Source: Nemertoderma westbladi (lineage: Eukaryota; Xenacoelomorpha; Nemertodermatida; Nemertodermatidae). From it: a stretch of DNA of 45,445 nucleotides. Of this stretch, positions 23,772 to 33,920 are shown in pieces. The notes under the pieces were generated by a model. The model saw only the letters and a program-made list of their open reading frames with translations. It was not told the DNA's origin and searched no databases. Position 1 is the first letter of the stretch; each line of letters begins with the position of its first letter. The stretch spans positions 1 through 45,445 of the forward strand of contig JAUCBJ010004674.1 in assembly GCA_032718475.1 (NCBI GenBank). Reading direction: 5' to 3'. Both the position numbers and the translations under genes were made by a program.

Positions 23772-26537
23772 AATAAAGTAACAAATAATACTGTAGTAAG
23801 TACCTGATAGTAATAAAGTAACAAATAATACTGTAGTAAGTACCTGATAGTAATAAAGTAACAAATAATACTGTAGTAAGTACCTGATAGTAATAAAGTA
23901 ACAAATAATACTGTAGTAAGTACCTGATAGTAATAAAGTAACAAATAATACTGTAGTAAGTACCTGATAGTAATAAAGTAACAAATAATACTGTAGTAAG
24001 TACCTGATAGTAATAAAGTAACAAATAATACTGTAGTAAGTACCTGATAGTAATAAAGTAACAAATAATACTGTAGTAAGTACCTGATAGTAATAAAGTA
24101 ACAAATAATACTGTAGTAAGTACCTGATAGTAATAAAGTAACAAATAATACTGTAGTAAGTACCTGATAGTAATAAAGTAACAAATAATACTGTAGTAAG
24201 TACCTGATAGTAATAAAGTAACAAATAATACTGTAGTAAGTACCTGATAGTAATAAAGTAACAAATAATACTGTAGTAAGTACCTGATAGTAATAAAGTA
24301 ACAAATAATACTGTAGTAAGTACCTGATAGTAATAAAGTAACAAATAATACTGTAGTAAGTACCTGATAGTAATAAAGTAACAAATAATACTGTAGTAAG
24401 TACCTGATAGTAATAAAGTAACAAATAATACTGTAGTAAGTACCTGATAGTAATAAAGTAACAAATAATACTGTAGTAAGTACCTGATAGTAATAAAGTA
24501 ACAAATAATACTGTAGTAAGTACCTGATAGTAATAAAGTAACAAATAATACTGTAGTAAGTACCTGATAGTAATAAAGTAACAAATAATACTGTAGTAAG
24601 TACCTGATAGTAATAAAGTAACAAATAATACTGTAGTAAGTACCTGATAGTAATAAAGTAACAAATAATACTGTAGTAAGTACCTGATAGTAATAAAGTA
24701 ACAAATAATACTGTAGTAAGTACCTGATAGTAATAAAGTAACAAATAATACTGTAGTAAGTACCTGATAGTAATAAAGTAACAAATAATACTGTAGTAAG
24801 TACCTGATAGTAATAAAGTAACAAATAATACTGTAGTAAGTACCTGATAGTAATAAAGTAACAAATAATACTGTAGTAAGTACCTGATAGTAATAAAGTA
24901 ACAAATAATACTGTAGTAAGTACCTGATAGTAATAAAGTAACAAATAATACTGTAGTAAGTACCTGATAGTAATAAAGTAACAAATAATACTGTAGTAAG
25001 TACCTGATAGTAATAAAGTAACAAATAATACTGTAGTAAGTACCTGATAGTAATAAAGTAACAAATAATACTGTAGTAAGTACCTGATAGTAATAAAGTA
25101 ACAAATAATACTGTAGTAAGTACCTGATAGTAATAAAGTAACAAATAATACTGTAGTAAGTACCTGATAGTAATAAAGTAACAAATAATACTGTAGTAAG
25201 TACCTGATAGTAATAAAGTAACAAATAATACTGTAGTAAGTACCTGATAGTAATAAAGTAACAAATAATACTGTAGTAAGTACCTGATAGTAATAAAGTA
25301 ACAAATAATACTGTAGTAAGTACCTGATAGTAATAAAGTAACAAATAATACTGTAGTAAGTACCTGATAGTAATAAAGTAACAAATAATACTGTAGTAAG
25401 TACCTGATAGTAATAAAGTAACAAATAATACTGTAGTAAGTACCTGATAGTAATAAAGTAACAAATAATACTGTAGTAAGTACCTGATAGTAATAAAGTA
25501 ACAAATAATACTGTAGTAAGTACCTGATAGTAATAAAGTAACAAATAATACTGTAGTAAGTACCTGATAGTAATAAAGTAACAAATAATACTGTAGTAAG
25601 TACCTGATAGTAATAAAGTAACAAATAATACTGTAGTAAGTACCTGATAGTAATAAAGTAACAAATAATACTGTAGTAAGTACCTGATAGTAATAAAGTA
25701 ACAAATAATACTGTAGTAAGTACCTGATAGTAATAAAGTAACAAATAATACTGTAGTAAGTACCTGATAGTAATAAAGTAACAAATAATACTGTAGTAAG
25801 TACCTGATAGTAATAAAGTAACAAATAATACTGTAGTAAGTACCTGATAGTAATAAAGTAACAAATAATACTGTAGTAAGTACCTGATAGTAATAAAGTA
25901 ACAAATAATACTGTAGTAAGTACCTGATAGTAATAAAGTAACAAATAATACTGTAGTAAGTACCTGATAGTAATAAAGTAACAAATAATACTGTAGTAAG
26001 TACCTGATAGTAATAAAGTAACAAATAATACTGTAGTAAGTACCTGATAGTAATAAAGTAACAAATAATACTGTAGTAAGTACCTGATAGTAATAAAGTA
26101 ACAAATAATACTGTAGTAAGTACCTGATAGTAATAAAGTAACAAATAATACTGTAGTAAGTACCTGATAGTAATAAAGTAACAAATAATACTGTAGTAAG
26201 TACCTGATAGTAATAAAGTAACAAATAATACTGTAGTAAGTACCTGATAGTAATAAAGTAACAAATAATACTGTAGTAAGTACCTGATAGTAATAAAGTA
26301 ACAAATAATACTGTAGTAAGTACCTGATAGTAATAAAGTAACAAATAATACTGTAGTAAGTACCTGATAGTAATAAAGTAACAAATAATACTGTAGTAAG
26401 TACCTGATAGTAATAAAGTAACAAATAATACTGTAGTAAGTACCTGATAGTAATAAAGTAACAAATAATACTGTAGTAAGTACCTGATAGTAATAAAGTA
26501 ACAAATAATACTGTAGTAAGTACCTGATAGTAATAAA
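23768..26537. repeat. Array D: 40-bp satellite, about 69 copies, apparently identical
   Basis: The unit contains TAGTAATAAAGTAACAAATA and ATACTGTAGTAAGTACCTGA. I saw no substitution or indel in any unit. The first unit starts in the TAG tail of LINE copy 1; the last breaks off at TAGTAATAAA (26528-26537). Because stop codons are absent from all three minus frames of the unit, three minus-strand frames stay open for 887-1005 codons with a 40-residue hydrophobic period. These carry no start context, domain or diversity and are not genes. Confidence 0.97.
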
Positions 26538-27104
26538 AAGTACGGTATTATATAAAGTGATAAAATACAATACTTAATAATAATAGGCATATGTATAAAG
26601 TAATTATAAAATAATGAAATTTGTCCTGCATCTTTAAACAAATAGTAAAATAATACATAGAAACTAAATAACGCCACCTGATAACTGGATAAAGAAGGAC
26701 TTCAAAAGGACATAAACGAAAGGGACTACATAATTTATAAACACAACAAATATAAAAAACAATTCATGAAAGCAACAGATAATTGAAAAACTAATACCAG
26801 AAATAGATTCTCCATAATTTTTAGCCCAGAATATGTATGTTGATCATTCAAACTGGTTACCAGTAAATTCTACATAGATAGTTACGGGCCCAGATCACCG
26901 GGGTAAACATAATCGAGTTAGGGTTGGGAGTAACATTAACACCTTTTTGATCACCATAAAGATCCGACCTCTCGTCCCCCCCCCCCCCCCCCCCTCCCAA
27001 CCCTAAATCGATTATGGTTACCAGTAAACATAAACAACATGGCCTTCGCTAGCGAAGTCTGGATTTACCGTGTGCCAGTCCTTGCTTCAGTAGTCCTTGC
27101 CTGA
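26538..27104. other. AT-rich unique sequence between array D and the minus-strand LINE
   Basis: No gene seen. It contains the inverted repeat and poly-C tract listed separately. GGTTACCAGTAAA occurs at 26855-26867 and again at 27016-27028. Confidence 0.5.
26901..27022. repeat. Inverted repeat around a poly-C tract
   Basis: Arms of about 29 bp (26901-26930 and 26994-27022) share CTCCCAACCCTAA(C/A)TCGATTATG with few mismatches. The loop of about 63 bases contains 19 C at 26976-26994. It may be a small fold-back element; the single TTAGGG is not a telomeric array. Confidence 0.7.
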
Positions 27105-29024
27105 TACCTATTACCTACTACTACTACTACTACTAGGTCGAGCGAACTCGGACAGTGGAAATGAGGTCCTTCCAGACTTCCCGATTCTCCATAGTTGTCG
27201 CAATTTCGTTTCTCCCAAGTTCAGTATCCTTTTCAAGTTGATCTATATATGTTATGGCCGGTCGTCCACGACTACACTTTCCATGGGTTGGTTGCCAGAA
27301 AAGTAGATCTGGTATGACCTCGTCTTTACTTCGCCAGCAGTGCCCACTGAATCTTAATCTGAATCTTAATCTTCACGGAGGGTGGTTGATACAGGTGGTA
27401 TTGTACCATAAAACTCGGCGTTTGTCATGTGTTGTCTCCAGCTGATGTTTAGGGCTGCCCTTAGTAGTCTTGTGTAGCAACCATCAATACGTTGTTCAAG
27501 AGACTTAGTCAGTGTCCAGGTCTCACCCCTGTATAAAACTGTGGCTCGAAAGAACTTAGTCTTCAGGTGCCTGGAGAGATCTGATTTCCAGATGGTATCC
27601 ATTTTTGATAGAGCTACCCAAGCCTTTGCTTTCCTAACTTCTATGTCCTTTTTGCTACTCTCTGTCCATGATCCAAGGTACTGGAAGTCGTCGACCTTCC
27701 TTAGTTGATTATTGTCAATGGTTGTCAAGTTTCCATCAACACATTAAAGGTCATGGATTCGGTCTTGGTAGCATTTATATGCAATCCAACCTCCTTAGCA
27801 GCCCTCTCCACATTATTTAGTAGAAGCTGTGCATCTGCTAGCGTATTAGAGAGCAGGGCGATGTCATCCGCAAAGTCAGTGTCTGTGACTGTAGTTGCCG
27901 GATATCTACTACTTCTGCGTTCTTGATGTGTGAATCCAAGATCGTCACCCTTTGTGGCTGTCCTCATTGCGTAATCCAGCACAATTACAAATAGTAATGG
28001 TGCTAATGGGTCACCTTGCAGCAGCCAGGATTGAGAAAAACTCAGTTTCACCATCTGGTGAGAGAAGCTGCGCTTCTGTATCACAATATAACAATCCAAT
28101 GCCAGCAACAATTACTTCTGGTATTCCATAAGCTCTTAGGATTTCAAGCATTTTGCCTCTATGAATGGAGTCGAATGCCTTCTTGAAGTCCACAAAAGTC
28201 ATGACTGCGGGGAGATTCTTCGACTTAATTCATTCAATCAGTCTCCGTAGTGCAAGTATCTGAGCTATTGTTGATCTTCTTGGTCGATATCCGTTTTGGC
28301 TCTTACGCAGTAGTTTCTCTATGTGAGGCCTAATCCTATATACAATCATTTTATTGTATATTTTGGCAGCTACCACAAGCAGACAGATCCCACGATAGTT
28401 TGTTGGTATACCGAGGTCTCCTTTCTTGGGGGAGACTTTAGCTGACCTTTAGTCCAAATTGGTGGTGGCTTTTCCCCTTTTAACATCCGGTTGCAAACAT
28501 TCAATAATGGTCTGTTTAGCACTCTTGTTTTCCATACCTCCGCTGGGATTTCATCTAATCCACTCGCTTTATTATTGGACATGCTTTTAATGCTTCTTTG
28601 GAGTTCGGTAGGTGTGAAGTCCCCTGTTTCTATAGGTAGTGTCTCGAGCTGACCTCGATGTTTGGTGGCTGCCCAAGCCAGTTGCTGAAGTGATTTTTCC
28701 ACTTCCCAACACGTTCTTCAGGACTATCGGCTTTGGGGCGCCCCTTTGCACAACTTTTCCGACCAGATACCTCATTTACAGTTTGCCAGGTAAGTCTTGA
28801 TTGTTGCTGTATGTGAGCAGTTGTAATTGCTTCAATTTTATCCTGTATGTACTTTTCCTGGCTGATGTTGTAGGCCAATTTAAGATCGTCCTTAGCTTTC
28901 TCAACCTTGTTAATGTTTTCTGTTGTTGGTTGTTCGGTTTTAACTTTGTAGGCTATCTTAAGATCTTCTCTCTTACAAGTAACCTCAGAGTTTTGCCATG
29001 GCACATACTGTTACCTATTACCTA
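27105..29024 (-). mobile_element. Older RTE-like LINE insertion with 13-bp target duplication
   Basis: The word TACCTATTACCTA occurs at 27105-27117 and at 29012-29024, immediately flanking a minus-strand LINE (27118-29011). The 3' end (low coordinates) carries a TAG/CTA trinucleotide tail like that of copies 1 and 2. The 5' end is truncated before the RT domain. Confidence 0.85.
27128..29004 (-). pseudogene. RTE-like reverse transcriptase, decayed
   Basis: Read on the minus strand in several frames. 29004-28630 is the linker upstream of RT (KYIQDKIEAI, SRLTWQTVNEVSGRKS). 28702-28370 is the fingers (NNKASGLDEIPAEVW). 28202-28011 holds motif A (MTFVDFKKAFDSIHRGKM). 28111-27725 holds motif B (LLQGDPLAPLLF) and motif C (FADDIALLS). 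27728-27366 holds the thumb and C-terminal part (DDFQYLGSWTESSKKDIEVR, WKSDLSRHLKTKFFRATV). The remaining C-terminus runs in another frame to about 27128 (FSGHCWR, FWQPTHGK, NREVWKD). Several frameshifts and stops make it non-functional. The motif order and YLGSW...KAWVAL block match copies 1 and 2, but it is clearly a diverged family of the same clade. Confidence 0.87.
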
Positions 29025-29273
29025 TCTCATACTTATATCCCACTGCCCTGACTGGAAAGTAAGTCTGTAAGTCTTTAATTATTTAATTATTAATTATTAT
29101 TCGTGTCACTGTGGTGATATTACAGTATTGGTATTAGAACATGACTTGAACATTTCTAAATTATACTGCGCAGCAGAATAATTGCAATTTAATGTAAAAC
29201 TAAAAGGACTTATAATTAATTTGAATAAATGCAAAACGGTACCAGCAGAGAAAGAAAAAGCTTTTATGACGAC
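29025..29273. other. AT-rich spacer
   Basis: About 250 bp between the minus-strand LINE and array E. Nothing recognised. Confidence 0.5.
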
Positions 29274-29839
29274 GGCGCCACACAGCAACAGGTAGAGTAG
29301 AGTTTAATATGGCGCCACACAGCAACAGGTAGAGTACGGCGCCACACAGCAACAGGTAGAGTAGAGTTGGCGCCACACAGCAACAGGTAGAGTAGAGTTT
29401 AATATGGCGCCACACAGCAACAGGTAGAGTACGGCGCCACACAGCAACAGGTAGAGTAGAGTTGGCGCCACACAGCAACAGGTAGAGTAGAGTTTAATAT
29501 GGCGCCACACAGCAACAGGTAGAGTACGGCGCCACACAGCAACAGGTAGAGTAGAGTTGGCGCCACACAGCAACAGGTAGAGTAGAGTTGGCGCCACACA
29601 GCAACAGGTAGAGTAGAGTTTAATATGGCGCCACACAGCAACAGGTAGAGTACGGCGCCACACAGCAACAGGTAGAGTAGAGTTGGCGCCACACAGCAAC
29701 AGGTAGAGTAGAGTTTAATATGGCGCCACACAGCAACAGGTAGAGTACGGCGCCACACAGCAACAGGTAGAGTAGAGTTGGCGCCACACAGCAACAGGTA
29801 GAGTAGAGTTGGCGCCACACAGCAACAGGTAGAGTAGAG
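29274..29839. repeat. Array E: minisatellite with three unit lengths (27, 31, 37 bp), 18 units
   Basis: Each unit starts GGCGCCACACAGCAACAGGT and differs at its end: ...AGAGTAC (27 bp), ...AGAGTAGAGTT (31 bp) or ...AGAGTAGAGTTTAATAT (37 bp). The order is 37-27-31 repeated (a 95-bp super-unit), twice with an extra 31. The array stops where the CR1-like LINE reading frame begins. Minus-strand frames through it are repeat artefacts. Confidence 0.95.
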
Positions 29840-31132
29840 ATGCAACGTAATGTTAATTGTGGCATATCGGCCTTTAAGGTGAATGGTAACGTAATAGTAG
29901 ATGACTCTACTAGAGCAACTATTTTATCTAATATTTTTATAGAAAATTTCACCGTAGATAATAGATCTATACCGGAGTTCAACCGTAGAGTTCCAACGTA
30001 TAGTAACAAATGTGCAGTCGATTTTTCACCCAGTACTATTTTTTCAGTTCTTCGTAAGCTGGAGGCTAAATGCAGTAGAACCCCAGATGGGTTCCCAAGT
30101 TATATTTTCGCTAAGCTGCCTCATTGTATGTCGGTGCCCTGCCCTTGTCTATTTTATTTAACGTATTTTCAAACCAGTGCCGTACCTAGAGTTTGGTTAA
30201 TATTATCCCACTTTTCAAGAACGAAGATCACAGAGATCCATATAATTACCGACCGGTCTCTCTTACTTCTATTTGTTGTAAAATTATGGAAACTTGCATT
30301 AAAAATGAAATTTTAGATTATTTACGTGAAAATAATATTATTACTACAGCACGGTTTTCTAAAAGGTAGAAGCACTTGTACTCAACTATTAGAATGCACT
30401 AACGATTGGTTTAAATTATTAGACAATAAGAATTCTATAGATGTTACATATATAGATTTCGCCAAAGCATTTGACTCTGTAGTACACTCGAAGTTAGTAA
30501 GTTAGTTATGGCTCTAACATTGTATGTAAATTATTTGCAGATGATTTAAAGTTGTACAGTGAAAACTGTGAAGGGCATTCATTGTCATTGCCATTGAATC
30601 ATTTGGAAGACCGGGCGACTAAGTGGAAAATTACAATTGCTGCCCATAAATGTTCAGTTCTTCATATTTCAACAAGTAGTAGTACCACCCCGTGTTTAAC
30701 ATATTATTGCCAAGTGATGAGTCATGCAGAGATCTCGGAATTACAATAACTAATAAATTAAAATTTAATTTATATTTTAGAGAGCAATTTAAAAAAGCAT
30801 CTAAAATAGTTAATATGATTTTCCGATGTTTTTATACTTCGAATATAAAGGCTCTACTAACTACTAACCGCTTACAAGGCTTATGTGCGTCCATTACTCC
30901 ATTACTTGAGTGTTGTACACCAGTAACCTCACCATTCAACGTTGGAACTATTGACTTAATTGAACAAGTACAGCGCTTGTTTACCCGGTGTATTTTTTCT
31001 CGCTGTAAACTAGATCGCAAGCATTGCTTAACGTATTTACAGTTACAACCACTTGAAATGCGCCGTCATATATCAGATTTAAAAATGGTTTACTATATTA
31101 TAAATATCAAAAAAAACATTTTATTTTATTAA
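29840..31132 (+). pseudogene. CR1/L2-like reverse transcriptase, N-terminal to thumb region
   Basis: The frame 29840-30316 shows the region before and into RT: DDSTRATILSNIF, VDFSPSTIFSVLRKLEAK and RTPDGFPSYIF, then SAVPRVW. After frameshifts near 30190-30350 the next motifs are readable in other frames: NYRPVSL near 30247 and motif A IDFAKAFDSV near 30450-30483. There is then a stop and a direct jump to CKLFADDLKLYS (motif C) near 30527. The part holding motif B (QG...GP) is missing, so the enzyme is dead. From 30692 the thumb and C-terminal part is open to 31132: DLGITITNKLKF, LLECCTPVTSPFN, IEQVQRLFTRCIF, LQPLEMRRHISDLKMVYYI. These are typical of CR1/L2-group LINEs. Confidence 0.8.
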
Positions 31133-32166
31133 TTAACTTCAAATGGTGTATTAAATTTCCACCAAGGTAACAAAACAAACAAAATATAAATAAACAATTA
31201 ATATTCATTATGGTAAGTATAACAATTACAGAGAACTACACCAAGTGGCGTAAATTAAAGGCCACAAAGCTCATTTATAATATATAAAGTTGTATTTAAA
31301 TATGACTAAATTTCGAATCATACAAAACCACTTATCTTAGAATTACTAACAATAATAAATTAACTATTAATCATTTTGCACTGTAAGTAAACAACCCAAA
31401 GTTGACACATCCTGTAAAAGTGTTAAAATATATATAATAGACCAATACTACAGAATTACAGAACTACAGAATCAATTATGGTCCAGAAATCAGCAAGTAA
31501 GTAAGTAACCATTCCTATTAAATTGATAAATAAGACATTAAAATCGGACAAAATAAATTAATATAATATATGAAAAACATTGAAATTAAACAAATTGTGC
31601 AAATAATTGATATTCTGTCATCACAATATAATCCTTAATGCAAATAGATACAATCTAATCAATACAGGCAGTCAAATGTATTTTAATTAATAAATCGGTT
31701 AATTAAATGGCAGCAATAACTAATCACTTTTCCCAAAAAGTTTTCCAAAAATTTCTAATTAATTCATAATTATAAATTCTTTAGTCATAATGAAAAAAAT
31801 ATATTTTTTTTTAACAATCACGAAACCCAAATGTAGCAAACAAACATGGCCTTAATTAATCATTTTTATATATATCATTTGGTAATATATCATACGAGAT
31901 GTAGCAGTGGCCATAGAAACACTAGAATGTGATCGGTCTCATAGCAACAAATATAATCAAGAAAGTTAACACTCATCAGTGCTAATTGAGAAGTAAGTAT
32001 ATATTGTCTGTCATGTTTTCCAAACCATAGTTGAACAGACAATGAATGGCGGCTATATAGTATACTGAATAATTCCTAATTTATAGTTAGTACAAAAATG
32101 TCACAAAAAAAATAACAAAAAAAATATTTTATTAGTATACTTTAAAGTCTACGGCATGCTACAGCT
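31106..32166. other. AT-rich insertion of about 1 kb in the CR1-like LINE, identity unknown
   Basis: The LINE frame breaks after MVYYI near 31105 and resumes with VDLNFDDFFTYGNGE near 32170, segments that are adjacent in this protein family. The intervening DNA is very AT-rich and has no reading frame. TTTTATTA occurs at 31124-31131 and 32127-32134, but this may be chance in such a composition. No terminal repeats were found. Confidence 0.55.
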
Positions 32167-32414
32167 GTGTTGATTTAAATTTTGATGATTTCTTTACGTA
32201 TGGAAATGGTGAATGTAGCAATAGACAGATAGAGGTCATAATTTCAAATTATTTAAACGATATGCCAGATTACAAATAAGTAAATTAAGATTTTCAAATC
32301 GCGTTGTTGATATATGGAACCAATTACCTGTAGAAGTAGTTAACTCTCCCAATATAAATGTTTTTAAAAGTCGGGTAAAAGATATTGATATTTTAAAATA
32401 TTGTCTGTTTATTA
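32167..32414 (+). pseudogene. C-terminal part of the CR1-like LINE protein
   Basis: In frame are VDLNFDDFFTYGNGECSNRQ and, after a small frame change near 32260, LQISKLRFSNRVVDIWNQLP then VEVVNSPNINVFKSRVKD. The RVVDIWNQLP and FKSR words are typical of the end of CR1/L2/jockey-group ORF2. The tail is interrupted at 32414 by the nested minus-strand LINE fragment and continues for a few codons after 33236. Confidence 0.75.
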
Positions 32415-33235
32415 AAATGATTGTTAATATTTATAATCCATACATATGGAACAACTGAGATACTAGTTAAAATTAAATTAAAACAATAATGTGACCATAT
32501 AATTAGATAAAATGTAATTAGTTCCGTAACTTATGTAAAAAAGGATAATTCCGTAAATGATTAAAATTTGACGTATTAACTGCGCATTTGGGGTCGATCA
32601 GTGGTCATCAGCCAGATTGCTGTTCGTAGGCGGGATCTGCAAAGGGGGATAGCCTGGCATTCCAGGTAATGTTGTTTGGTGGTCGCTGAGCAACCACACA
32701 TCCAGCATTCACAGCAATCAGCTGGCCTCCAACAACTGGGATTGGTGCAGATGCGGTGGTGGTATCCATTTGATATCAGCTGTGCGGCATAGCGTCGGCG
32801 TAAACCGGAAAGTCCAGTAACGTCTATGTCGGACGCGTCTGGATGGTCAATGGCGTGGATGATTGCAGTAGACGAGGCAAACTTGCTGATTCCGCACCAT
32901 AACTTCCAGTAGAACGCTCGCACCCGTTGCACGTGGTCCAGTTGTGTAATGTCGCTACTCGTGAAAATACTGCACCCGTATGTTGTCGATGGGAGGACGA
33001 TTGATTGCCATAAACGTTGTGCTCATTGTTGGGATACTATACGAAGATTAACTTTTGTAGCGATTAATACACAACTTGATATGCCTTTAGAATACATGTG
33101 ACCGTAATGCCCGCTAGCCCCATTTTTGGTTGATAGGATTACTCCTAAGTATTGAAAACAGTTCTGGAATTCCAATACTTGCCCGTTGTATTCCAGAACA
33201 TCAGTGCGTGCCAATCTACCTCCACGGCGAAACTG
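32415..33235 (-). mobile_element. Nested LINE fragment with 18-bp target duplication
   Basis: The word AATATTGTCTGTTTATTA occurs at 32397-32414 and at 33236-33253, exactly at the two edges of this 821-bp segment. It is therefore a 5'-truncated LINE inserted in minus orientation into the CR1-like element. Its 3' UTR is the AT-rich part at 32415-32575. Confidence 0.85.
32576..33233 (-). pseudogene. C-terminal part of a LINE reverse-transcriptase polyprotein
   Basis: Read leftwards from about 33230. FRRGG then DVLEYNGQVLEFQNCFQYLG (33214-33120) is the segment after RT motif D, where the YLGV word is common to LINEs. After one frameshift near 33020 come LWQS, YGCSIFTSSDI and HVQRVRAFYWKLWCG (to about 32890). 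The final segment has cysteine/histidine pairs: CTNPSCW, CCECWMCGC and HYLEC (about 32760-32650), a C-terminal zinc-knuckle-like arrangement. The frame stops at 32576. The palm motifs are absent because of truncation. I cannot assign the clade with confidence; an I/R1/Ingi-like origin is possible. Confidence 0.65.
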
Positions 33236-33393
33236 AATATTGTCTGTTTATTAGAAATTTAGATTAATATCAGTTCACTTGCCTTATTTTATTTTTACTT
33301 TATTCGGTTATATTTTATATAAGTTTATACTGTATTAATGATTATGATTAGTATTTTTAATGATTGAACTATGTAAATTTTGTTTGTCTATGT

Positions 33394-33672
33394 CTTTTTA
33401 ACGCCCATGTGAAGAATACCAGGATTTCACTTTTCGGTCGACTTTTTATTGGAATTTTTTATTTTTTTTAATTTATCTTTATTAAGTGTTTTATAGCGCT
33501 TATTTCTGTCTTATAACCTGTACATATACTAATTCGTTTATTGTTTTGGTTAGATTCAGCCCTTCTGTAACCTGTGGTTTTGGTAAAAACCTGGTATTCT
33601 TCACATGGGGGTAACAGCAAAGTGAAATATAACGGCAGAAAGTCTGGTATTCTTCACATGGGCCCTTTTTAA
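33394..33672. mobile_element. 263-bp TIR element (MITE) with 8-bp target duplication
   Basis: Ends are GCCCATGTGAAGAATACCAG (from 33403) and its complement CTGGTATTCTTCACATGGGC (to 33663), flanked by CTTTTTAA at 33394-33401 and 33665-33672. A second copy of the right end, CCTGGTATTCTTCACATGGG, lies inside at 33590-33609. Either the right end was duplicated, or a shorter element of about 210 bp is the real unit. An 8-bp duplication would suit a hAT-like element, but the alternative TTAA-based reading cannot be excluded. Confidence 0.72.
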
Positions 33673-33785
33673 TGTATAATTGTCATCAGTTAGTATTTTT
33701 GTAAACCTTGATGATATTCTCCCTTGTTTTTAAATATTTTATTAAATAAAAGGTGAAATATAATAATCTAATAATAACATTATCA

Positions 33786-33920
33786 TGCTCGCTACGCTCT
33801 CAATTTAATCCAATCACATTCTGTATTGTATTTAAAAACAGTTGCTTGGCCTACGATAAATGTTAAAAATTTCTAGCTCGCTACGCTCGCAATTTAATCA
33901 CATCTGTATTTAAAACATGT
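33786..33920. repeat. Two diverged direct copies around GCTCGCTACGCTC
   Basis: GCTCGCTACGCT(C)TCAATTTAAT at 33787-33809 and GCTCGCTACGCTCGCAATTTAAT at 33876-33898, each followed by CTGTATT...TTTAAAACA. This is an imperfect tandem duplication of about 90 bp. Confidence 0.75.

Larger units (their letters stand above)
29840..33760 (+). mobile_element. CR1/L2-like LINE with three nested insertions
   Basis: The coding parts of one LINE are spread over 29840-31105, 32167-32414 and a few codons after 33236. Between them lie an AT-rich insertion of about 1.06 kb (31106-32166) and an 821-bp minus-strand LINE fragment with an 18-bp target duplication. A 263-bp TIR element with an 8-bp duplication sits in what should be the 3' UTR. 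The 3' end is not sharply defined; AAATAAAAGG near 33745 may be the tail. Confidence 0.7.

Noticed and set aside
23660-26677. Three minus-strand frames of 887-1005 codons with a hydrophobic 40-residue period, which look like a large membrane protein
   Set aside because: They are the three reading phases of one 40-bp repeat with no stop codon on that strand; units are identical at DNA level and there is no start context, domain or codon signature.
26901-26930. Telomere-like TTAGGG
   Set aside because: Only one copy, lying within an inverted-repeat arm.
29274-29839. TGGCGCC words in array E as retroviral primer binding sites
   Set aside because: They recur in many units, vary in the preceding base and have no LTR beside them.
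29200-30009. Several minus-strand frames rich in CCCVAP and LPVAVWR words
   Set aside because: They are array E translated in different phases.
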